Positions 56,093 through 64,000 of a stretch of 64,000 bases of DNA are shown piece after piece. Location: NCBI GenBank assembly GCA_037045435.1, contig JBAOID010000031.1, forward strand, positions 186,001-250,000, read 5' to 3'. The notes below the pieces were generated by a model that saw only the letters and a list, made by a program, of their open reading frames with translations, was not told the DNA's origin and made no database searches. Position 1 is the first letter of the stretch; each line of letters opens with the position of its first letter. The stretch is from CBDUEF01 sp018063485 (lineage in GTDB: Bacteria; Pseudomonadota; Alphaproteobacteria; Rhodobacterales; Rhodobacteraceae). A program made the translations under genes and the position numbers.

Positions 56093-57487
56093 TCACATGT
56101 GCAGCGCGCGGCCGTAAGCGTCAAGCACCGCTTCGTGCATCATTTCCGAAAGCGTGGGATGCGGGAATACGGTGTTCATCAGGTCTTCCTCGGTGGTCTC
56201 AAGCGTGCGGCCGATGACATAGCCCTAAATCAGCTCGGTCACTTCGGCACCGATCATATGCGCGCCCAACAATTCGCCGGTTTTGGCGTCAAAAATGGTT
56301 TTGATCATGCCCTCGGCCTCGCCCAGGGCGATCGCCTTGCCGTTGCCTATGAAAGGGAAATGACCGACTTTGATCTCGAATCCCGCCTCTTTGGCGCGGG
56401 CTTCGGTCAGGCCGACAGAGGCGACCTGAGGGTGGCAATAGGTGCAACCGGCAATGGAATTGGGCTTGATCGGGTGGGGATGTTTGCCTGCAATCAGTTC
56501 AGCCACCATGACGCCTTCATGGCTGGCCTTATGGGCAAGCCAGGGTGCACCCGCGATGTCGCCGATGGCATAAAGGCCCTCAATGCCGGTGCGGCAGAAT
56601 TCATCGGTGACCACATGGGTGCGGTCGATCTTCACGCCAAGGGCTTCAAGGCCAAGGTTTTCGACATTTCCAACGATACCCACGGCGGAAATAACGGTGT
56701 CAAACTCCTGCGTGGCGGTGCCTTTGGCATCTTCAAGGTAAGCGGTGACTTTGCCATTGCCGCGATCAAGTTTCCTGACCGTGGTTTTCTCCAAGATCTT
56801 CATGCCTTGCTTGACGAAAGCTTTCTTGGCGAAGGCGGAAATTTCAGCATCTTCCACCGGAAGCACGCGGTCCATGACTTCAACCACTGTAGTATCGGCT
56901 CCCAGAGTATTGAAGAAGCTGGCAAATTCGATACCGATGGCACCCGAGCCGATCACGAGGAGTTTTTTCGGCATACGTTTGGGTTGCAGGGCGTGACGGT
57001 AGGTCCAGACCAGATCGCCGTCAGCCTCAAGCCCCGCAAGTTCGCGCGCGCGGGCCCCCGTGGCAAGGATGATGGATTTGGCGGTGAGGTCTTCGGTGCC
57101 TTTGTCGGTTTTCACTGACACGACGCCCGGTTTGGGCAAAGTTGCCGCCCCCATGAACACGGTGACCTTGTTCTTTTTCATCAAATGGCCGATGCCGCCC
57201 GAAAGCTGTTTGGCAACACCGCGCGAACGCGACACGACGGCATTGAGATCGAAGCTGATACCCGAGGCGGACAAGCCGAACTCCTTGGCGCGGTGCATGA
57301 GGTGGAACACCTCGGCCGAGCGCAGCAGGGCCTTGGTGGGGATACAGCCCCAGTTCAGGCAGATGCCGCCCAGATTTTCACGCTCGACAATGGCCACCTT
57401 CAGACCCAACTGGCTGGCCCGTATAGCGGCCACATAGCCCCCCGGTCCGGCACCGACAACGATTACATCAAAATTTTGAGCAGCCAT
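56093..57487 (-). CDS. lpdA: Dihydrolipoyl dehydrogenase with in-frame TAG
   Basis: The E3 component of 2-oxoacid dehydrogenase or glycine cleavage complexes; reoxidises dihydrolipoamide with FAD and NAD+. FAD loop VVGAGPGGYVAAI (about 10-22), redox cysteines in GGICLNWGCIPTK (Cys43, Cys48) and NAD-binding VIGSGAIGIEFASFF are present. The reading frame stops at TAG (56225-56227) after GAEVTELI. The same frame continues GYVIGRTLETTEEDLMNT, then PHPTLSEMMHEAVLDAYG with the catalytic His, to TGA at 56093-56095: 464 codons, exact family length. A CAG (Gln) to TAG change is the simplest account. Truncated protein would lack the catalytic base. Which complex it serves is unknown. Confidence 0.92.
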
Positions 57488-57562
57488 CTTTCCCTCCTCA
57501 GAAAAAGTAGTTTGCCATTAAACTATTTCCAAAACTCAAGCAACTCATGCAGCGCTGTGCCA

Positions 57563-58150
57563 CTATGCGCCTCTTGCATGGCTGGTCCGCAACGCGCTTA
57601 CCAAGGCCCCATAACCGCCGTTTGCGATGAAATCCGCCTCAGCGTCGGTATTTTGCCGATCCAATGCGGCGTTGCGCAGCGGAAAGCGGCCAAATCGTTT
57701 GATCATCTCACGATGGGCCTGGGCGTGCAGGGCCATATCGGGGCTGGAGGCCAAACGCTCGGTCAGAAGGGAAACGGCAAGGTCCTGGTCGTCCAAATCC
57801 TCAGAATGTTCGAAAGGCATATAGAAAAACTGCCGCTCCGGTTCCGGCGCATTCATATCCCAGCCTTCGGCCACGGCCTTGCGGGCAGCGGCGCGGGCGC
57901 GGGCATCTGTGGCAAAGGCCAAAGCGGTGCCGCGGTGCATGTTGCGCGCAAGTTGGTCACACAGGATAATATAGGCCAAAGTTCCAACCGTGCCGCCGAT
58001 CCAATGCTCCAACCCGTCATCATTGGCAGCCTGCCACAGATCGAGAAAGCGATTGCGAATATCCGCATCCAGGGACTCACCGCCAGCATACCAGCCCTTT
58101 GGGCCGACCTCGCCCAGCCAATAGTCCAGAATCTCAACAGGATCCGCCAT
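57563..58150 (-). CDS. DUF924 family protein
   Basis: A 195-residue all-helical protein of the DUF924 family. VEILDYWLGEVGPKGWYAGGESLDADIRNRF at the N-terminus, LCDQLARNMHRGTALAFATD, and FFYMPFEHSEDLDDQDLAV with FGRFPLRNAALDR are the family blocks. The TPR-like fold is known; the function is not. The Met start is followed by ADPVEIL, as usual. It sits between lpdA and an MFS gene, all minus strand but separated by 75 and 57 bases. Confidence 0.9.
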   Translation of the reverse strand: MADPVEILDYWLGEVGPKGWYAGGESLDADIRNRFLDLWQAANDDGLEHWIGGTVGTLAYIILCDQLARNMHRGTALAFATDARARAAARKAVAEGWDMNAPEPERQFFYMPFEHSEDLDDQDLAVSLLTERLASSPDMALHAQAHREMIKRFGRFPLRNAALDRQNTDAEADFIANGGYGALVSALRTSHARGA

Positions 58151-58207
58151 GTTGCCCCCTTTGATCGGGCAAAGGTGGCAGGTTTGAACGGATCGCGCAA
58201 CAGGCTC

Positions 58208-59464
58208 CTAGTTGCGATTTTGGCTTTCGGATTTCTCCAGGGCGGCCTCGATCGAGATCACCGAAGATGTCGGGCTGATCGGGGTGAAGGTGCCCTGTGC
58301 ATCAGGGGTGCGGCGGCGACGTGTCATACGATAGGCGGTGTAAGCAGCCAAGGCAGCAAACAGCACCGACATGAACAAAAAGAACCCGTCCGGGCCAATC
58401 TGCGCCATGATCCAGCCCGTGATCAACGGGCCGGTAATTGCCCCCAGGCCATTGATAAAGATCAAGCCTGCCGAGGCGGCGGCCATATCGGAATTGTCCA
58501 GATAGTCGTTTACATAGGCCACAAGCAGTGAATAAAGCGGGTTTGAAATTCCGCCCCCCAATGCACCAACCAGCACCAAGAGCGCAAAGGGCGCCGTGGC
58601 AAAAGGCAAGGCGTTCCAGATCACCGGTATGGCAAGCGCAATGGTGCCTGCAACGGAAAGCCACAATACCAGACGGCGGCGATCCATCCGGTCGGACAGC
58701 CAACCGATGGGATATTGCAGCACCAAGCCGCCCACATAGATAAAGGCGACGAAAATCGAGATTTCCTTGACCGAAAGCCCTGCCTGGGTGCCCCAAACCG
58801 AGGCCATGCCGAACTGCGCCGAAAAGATGCCGCCGAGGATGAACATGCCCACGCAGCCCAGGGGGGATGCCTTGTAAAGGCGTCGGAACGAAAGCGGTGC
58901 TGTCGAGGCAAAGGCCGGTGCCGGAGCAACAGAGAGCAGGATCGGAGTGAATGCGAGTGATACCAGAATGGATGGAATGACAAACAGGATGAACCCCGAT
59001 GGATCACCGGTATTCAGCAAGATTTGCGCCACAATAATTCCGACCATCTGCATGATAAGGTAAAGCGACAGCGCCTGACCACGGTTTTCATTGGTAGAGG
59101 CCGAGTTCAGCCAGCTTTCGGCGGTGATATAGACACCCGAGAAGGAAAACCCGATCATCACCCGCATCAGCGCCCAGGCGATCCAGTTTGGCGCCACGGC
59201 ATACATGATCAGCACTGCCGAGATCATCGAGCCGAGGGCTGCAAACACCCGCACATGGCCCACGCGACGGATCATGTCGGGGGCCATGCGCGACCCGAAC
59301 AAGAAGCCCAGAAAGTAGCACGACATAACGACGGACATTTGCAGCGTGGTGAAATGTTCAATTTCACCGCGGATACCCAAAAGAGTGCCCTGCATACCAT
59401 TGCCGAGCATCAAAAGCATGATCCCCAGCAACAAGGCCCAGGAGTTGCGCAGAACGGTCAGCAT
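58208..59464 (-). CDS. Major facilitator superfamily transporter (YcaD-like)
   Basis: A 418-residue transporter with about twelve membrane segments. MLTVLRNSWALLLGIMLLMLGNGMQGTLLGIR is the first segment; MSCYFLGFLFGSRMAPDMIRRVGHVRVFA contains the A-loop; YITAESWLNSASTNENRGQALSLYLI marks the YcaD-like subfamily. GWLSDRMDRRRLVL is the second A-loop. Cytoplasmic tail after TAYRMTRRRRTPD is polar. The substrate is not known. The start is by homology; the frame is open 25 codons further upstream. Confidence 0.85.
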   Translation of the reverse strand: MLTVLRNSWALLLGIMLLMLGNGMQGTLLGIRGEIEHFTTLQMSVVMSCYFLGFLFGSRMAPDMIRRVGHVRVFAALGSMISAVLIMYAVAPNWIAWALMRVMIGFSFSGVYITAESWLNSASTNENRGQALSLYLIMQMVGIIVAQILLNTGDPSGFILFVIPSILVSLAFTPILLSVAPAPAFASTAPLSFRRLYKASPLGCVGMFILGGIFSAQFGMASVWGTQAGLSVKEISIFVAFIYVGGLVLQYPIGWLSDRMDRRRLVLWLSVAGTIALAIPVIWNALPFATAPFALLVLVGALGGGISNPLYSLLVAYVNDYLDNSDMAAASAGLIFINGLGAITGPLITGWIMAQIGPDGFFLFMSVLFAALAAYTAYRMTRRRRTPDAQGTFTPISPTSSVISIEAALEKSESQNRN

Positions 59465-59553
59465 GGCATGGGCCTCTTGTTTGGGTTGGGCGTTGGTATC
59501 ATCTTCGTTACAATGCGATCTGACCATCGGCGACGCCATTGGTCAGGAATGCG

Positions 59554-60586
59554 TCAGGGGATCAAGAGAGAACTGTCGCCGTATGAAAAGAAGCGGTAAT
59601 TCTGGCGGATGGCGTGGCTATAGATGGCTTTGATCCGCTCTTGGCCCATCAGGGCCGATACCAGCATCAGCAGCGTTAGATTTCGGAAGGTGGAAGTTCG
59701 TCATCAACCCGTCGGTGACGTTGAATTTGAACCCGGGATAGATGAAGATATCAGTGGGGCCGCTGAAAGGTTCGATCTGACCCGACCTTGCAGCGGTTTC
59801 GATCAGCCGCAGGGCTGTGGTGCCAACGGGGATGATGCGGCCACCGGCGGCTTTGGTGGCGGCGATCTCGGCGGCGGCGGCAGGTGTGACTTCACCCCAT
59901 TCGGCGTGCATCTTATGGGTGGTGACATCCTCGACCTTGACCGGAAGAAAGGTGCCGGCACCGACATGCAGGGTGACTTCGGTAAAGCTTACGCCCATAT
60001 CTGCAAGGGTTTTCAGCAGGCTCTCATCAAAATGCAGGCTGGCGGTGGGCGCGGCCACGGCCCCCGGATGACGGGCAAAGACGGTTTGGTAATCGGTTTG
60101 ATCCAGCGCATCTGCCGGACGTTTGGCGGCAATATAGGGCGGCAGTGGCATCAGACCGGCGGCGGCCAAGGCAGTGTCGAAATCATCCTCGGCCAGGTTG
60201 AAGGCCAGATGCAGGTCGGTTTCGGATTTTGCGATGACGGTGGCGCTCAGATCATCGGAAAACCGGATGGCCTCACCCAGGTTCACCTTGCGCAGGGGTT
60301 TGGCAAGCGCGCGCCAACCCTGAGGCTGGGGCTCCAGCAGCGTGATTTCCACCTTGGCCACGACATCACCGCGCTGGCGGGTGCCAAAGAGTCGCGCTGG
60401 AATCACGCGGGTATTGTTCAGAACCAGACGGTCTGCGGGGCGCAGGATGGACGGCAAGTCATGGACATGGACATCGGTGATCCGCGCGCCCTGAGCCAGC
60501 AGCAATTTCGCCGCAGTGCGCGGCCTTGCCGGGCGGGTGGCGATCAGGGCGTCGGGAAGATCAAAATCAAAATCGGACAAATTCAT
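59554..60586 (-). CDS. queA: tRNA preQ1(34) S-adenosylmethionine ribosyltransferase-isomerase QueA, frameshifted as sequenced
   Basis: Transfers the ribosyl part of SAM to preQ1 at tRNA position 34, making epoxyqueuosine. MNLSDFDFDLPDALIATRPARPR, LVLNNTRVIPARL and HVGAGTFLPVKVEDVTTHKMHAEW are family landmarks. After MTNFHLPKS the frame is lost and TLLMLVSALMGQERIK, then YSHAIRQNYRFFSYGD continue in the next frame to a TGA at 59554. One extra A near 59680 explains it; corrected length is 343 residues. The ATG overlaps the end of the upstream YhdP-like gene by four bases. The stop is 89 bases before the next gene on this strand. Confidence 0.93.
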
Positions 60587-63500
60587 CCACCGGTTCCTTG
60601 TCCTTTCAGCACCGGAGCGGGTGCGCGGAAGATCTCACGGAACATGCCCGGTGTGAGGATCGAGAGCGGGTTGACCGAGACCTGCGGATCAGAGGCCTTG
60701 CCCCGCAGCTCATAGTTGAACCCGAACAGGCCTTCACCGCGGCGTGTAAGTATAGCGCCAATACCGTTAAGCAGATAGATCGGGGAAACCACGCCCTGCA
60801 TGGTCAACTGATCACTGGCACTTTGATAGACCCCGGCCATGGACACTCCCAATGAGGCGCCAATGGCCGAGCCGCGTTTGATCTGGAGGGCTTTGGGGGT
60901 CAACAGGAAATCGGCCTCGGCATTGTTGAAAACCAGACCTTCGCCATTCAACTGTTCAAGAAATCCCGACCACCGAAATTGCATTCAGAAGTTCCGCCAG
61001 CACATTGGCATTGCGCACCCGGACAGCGGTGATGCGGACCTTCCCGTCATAAATTCCGGTGCCGGCCTGTGGCACAAGGGTAAGATCGAGCCCACCACCG
61101 CGCGCTGATGCAAACAGCCCCGAGGCCGCAAGCACGGTTCCGGCATCGTGCGATTGCAATCGCACCGCGGTGCCGTTGGGCGAGGGCGCGATGGTGCCGC
61201 GCACCGCACCTTGGCCATTCACACCGGCAGAGAAATCCCCATTCGCCCCACCGGTCTGGCTGATGGTGCCGTGAAAACCCGTCAGCGCGATGCCAGCGGA
61301 GATCTGCAAGCGGTCGAGGGTGATCTTCATCGGCGTTGATGCGCGCCTTGAAACCTTGCGGCTGCGCGCATCCGGCATACGGCGCAGATCAACCGAACCG
61401 CCGGTCACCTCCAAGGCGACACCCTGACCCTGCCCCCTGATCGCCAATGAGGCATTCAGCCAATCATCAAGAGTTACCTTGTCAAAGCGTGCGACATCAA
61501 GCCCGCCGCTGGCGCGCATATCGACCGTACCCTGAACCGAAAGCCCGGCAGCGGAAAGCGAAAGATCCTTGACCCTGGGCGGTTTGGACATTCGCACTGA
61601 AACCGAGAGTTTGCCCCTGGATCCTGCGGGCTTGGTCCAGCCGATCTCGGGTATGGTCAGGCCGATCCCTTGCAGATCGGACGTCAGGGTCAATTCACCC
61701 GGCTCTCCTCGCACAGAACTCATCAGCACTTGCCCCCGGCCCTGACCTGAAACCATGCCGGTTGGCAGGCCCAGACCGAACTCCTCGGCAGCGGCTTGCG
61801 ACAAGGTCACCGAGCCTTCCACAGAAGATTTTCCGTGCTGATCGGGGGCAAAGCCTTGCCGGTAGGTGGCATCGAAAGGCACTTTGCCGATCTTGCCGGG
61901 CCCCGAAATGGAAAGGCCGGTCTTGTCAGCGCGCACCGTGACCCGATCCGCAGTGATCTGGCGTCCGGGCACCAGCACATCCGAGGCAAAACCGCTTACC
62001 TCGCCCACCACATCATAATTCACATCTTTCAGCGAAACCCGCTTTTGCAGCGGCAGCGAAAGATGGGTGGTGATATGCGCCTTGCCCTGACCCAAGGTCA
62101 CCGGGCGATCAGCCTTGGACATGAAATGAAACGGTGGCTGATCAAGCAAGGACAGCGCCGCGGTCAGTGAGGAGTTGGTGGTCAGGGTGATCCGCGCCTG
62201 TGCGGGTTTGAGCGTAACATCAGGCACCGCAAAGACCGATCCGGCTACGTCAATCTGCCCCCCTTCCGGTGGCGTGACCGTGCCGGAATCCAGCACCATG
62301 GTGTAATGCTGGCCCTCAAGCGTCGAATAGCCCGAGCCTGCGATCACGGGTGGCAAGGTGGCCAGAAACCGCACATCGGCCTGATCAAAACCATAGCCAA
62401 GATGCAGCCTTGGCTCGGTTTGAGGGGCGATACGAAGGGCCGCGCGCACATCATGCAAAGCACCGTCCAGCACGTTCTTGTCAATCCAGGCTCTGGTGCC
62501 GGGCAGCAATGCCTGTGGCCAGAGCGCCATCAACCTGTTCTGGGTGATTTCATTCAGCGACAGATCGACCGATGTGCTCCAGCCTTGGGGTTCGGCGGAT
62601 ACCTTTCCACTGGCCAACAACCGCCTTGGCCCTTCGGTCAGGGCGAGTTGACCAATTTCCAGTCGAAACGGATTTAGCCGAAGCCGTGCATCCAATGCGC
62701 CGTCCGAGAATTGCAATGGCTCTTGAAACAGACCTTCTGGATCAAACATGGCTTGTGAAATATGGATCTGACCTAAAAAGGCCGCTGGAAGATCCGAGGC
62801 GAGCGCGCCTTTCATCGGCGTGCCATCTTCGCGCATCAGATAGGTCTGGCCCGTAGCCGCCAGCCGCATCGACGGGCTGTCAACGCTGAGATCGGTCAGA
62901 TTGACCCGCCCCTGCGCCGGATCGTAATTCAGCGAGATCGCGGCGCGGTCAAAGGCAATCGGGCGGGTTTGGGCGTTGGGTTTCAGGGCCCCTGCCCCGA
63001 TGTCAAGCTGCGCCTCCATCGAGGAAATGCCGCGCGCATCAAGTGTCGTGGACAATTGGCCGGAAATCGGCGCATCCAGCACCCCAAGCCAGGCCAAGGG
63101 TGCCGCCTGCGCCGCCAGATCCTGTGCCGCGACCCCCGAAATTGTGGCAGTCACGCGCGCACGGTCCGCGCCCTTTTCGGTGATCACCTGCACAACAGCA
63201 TGGGCTGAGGTCACTCCGCCACCGACAAGCGACATCGAAACTTCGGCGGCCAGTAAATCGGCACGATTGTCAAGCCGCAGCCGACCATCCCCCATTTCCC
63301 ACACCCGGCCAGTGCGTTGATCGGTCAGCGTCAGAGTCAGGGCCTCGGCCTCGAAACTGCCGAGGCTGGCAGTGATCGGAAGTGAAAAGGCGGCGTCGGC
63401 GGCGTCGAACAACTCGGCAAAGCTGTTGATCTGGGGGGCCAGGGCTCCATCGCCAAACGAGAAATCAAAATTTCCCTCGGTATCGCGCACGGCTTTGAGT

Positions 63501-63961
63501 TGCGCGCCGATGATGCGCAGGCTGCTAGGCCGGATATGCCCTCGCAACAACGCCTTTGGGTCGAGCGTGACACGCAAATCCGGCAAGGTCAGCAAGGCCC
63601 CGCCGCCCGATTTGAGCATCCTGAGATCATCAAGCCGGATGAGCGGCACCCAATCCGCATCGACCTGGATATCAACCCCGCCCAAAGACACCGCCGTGCC
63701 GGGCAAGCTGCGGTTGATGCGTTGTTCAAGTTCGGCCACCGCCCAGACCGGCAGGGTGATGGCTTTGCCCGAAAGTCCGAAAGCGGCAAAGGCAAGCATG
63801 AACGCCAGCAACACCAGAAACAGCCGCGAACCAAGGCCGCTGCGTTGGCGGCGGCGTTTCAAGGCTGTGGCGGAAAGGTTGGCGGCCTTGGCCGGCGAGT
63901 GGTCTGCGGCTTCGGCAGCGGCGCAGTCCGGTCCGCTTTCTGTGTCTACCGCCGGGATCAT
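60583..63961 (-). CDS. YhdP/AsmA-like DUF3971 family protein, frameshifted as sequenced
   Basis: A large envelope protein, 1125 residues after correction. A basic cytoplasmic start (about 1-43, ALKRRRQRSGLGSR) leads to one membrane segment (about 45-64), then a long periplasmic beta-rich part with DUF3971 and AsmA-like C-terminal regions (LRDLPAAFLGQIHISQAMFDPEGL-like tracts, VNGQGAVRGTIAP, LASGLFASARGGGLDL). Proteins of this group (YhdP, TamB, AsmA) are thought to bridge the envelope and carry phospholipids. The frame breaks after NAISVVG, where EQLNGEGLVFNNAEADF continues; one extra base near 60965 is implied. It is followed by queA with a 4-base overlap. Confidence 0.8.
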
Positions 63962-64000
63962 TTCAAAGCCTTTGACCGTCTGTGTGCCGTGTTACACTTG

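Overview
The window is a GC-rich stretch of an alphaproteobacterial chromosome, most likely Rhodobacterales (Rhodobacteraceae/Paracoccaceae). This rests on protein similarity recalled by eye: the HNH nuclease ending in WMDFLYWDAELDA, the glgP-glgB-glgC-glgA-glgX-pgm order, the lptF-lptG-lptD-surA-pdxA-rsmA operon, stand-alone DUF4167, DUF924 and DUF1344 proteins, and a non-pyrrolysine MttB homologue. No species can be named. There is no prophage, insertion sequence, CRISPR array or rRNA; one tRNA gene (Asp, GTC) is present.

Layout. 1-1.5 kb: HNH nuclease and a lytic transglycosylase lipoprotein, divergent. 1.5-3.1 kb: MttB-family methyltransferase. 3.2-14.3 kb: a complete minus-strand glycogen operon (phosphorylase, branching enzyme, ADP-glucose pyrophosphorylase, synthase, debranching enzyme, phosphoglucomutase), several members with 4-bp overlaps. 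14.3-18.1 kb: Rrf2 regulator, Cu+-ATPase CopA, CopZ-like chaperone and a tiny Pro/Gln-rich protein. 18.1-24.2 kb: TfoX-C protein, ndk, ABC-F ATPase, MarC, retropepsin-like protease, holC, pepA. 24.4-31.9 kb: outer-membrane biogenesis operon lptF-lptG-lptD-surA followed by pdxA and rsmA. 31.9-36.3 kb: DUF4167, prmC-prfA, DUF1499, speB. 36.3-45.9 kb: mixed metabolic and small genes (Ltp-repeat secreted protein, class III aminotransferase, M20 amidohydrolase, mazG, iron-binding protein, nucleoside hydrolase, tRNA-Asp, GNAT, DUF1344). 45.2-51.2 kb: an intergenic repeat zone, a degenerate receiver-like protein, coaD, CBS protein, LysR and mmsA, DUF2892, NCS1 permease. 51.5-64 kb: uvrA, rhodanese, two MFS proteins, lpdA, DUF924, queA and a large YhdP/AsmA-like protein.

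The most striking property is integrity. Twelve otherwise well conserved genes are broken by single-base indels (thirteen insertions and one deletion that I could place by matching the conserved protein across two frames), and lpdA carries an in-frame TAG where a CAG Gln codon is expected. After the proposed one-base corrections every gene regains a length divisible by three and a family-typical size. Since the broken genes include likely essential ones (lptD, queA), sequencing or consensus error is the most economical explanation, but a decaying genome is not excluded. Broken genes are given over their full restored extent.

I found no convincing undescribed multi-gene system. The best leads are a family of intergenic repeats at 22.1 and 45.2 kb, a secreted two-repeat Ltp-domain protein (a domain known from phage superinfection exclusion), a 12-bp tandem repeat upstream of glgP, an FNR-like box before the Rrf2 gene, a degenerate receiver-like protein, and a 42-residue peptide with its own terminator.
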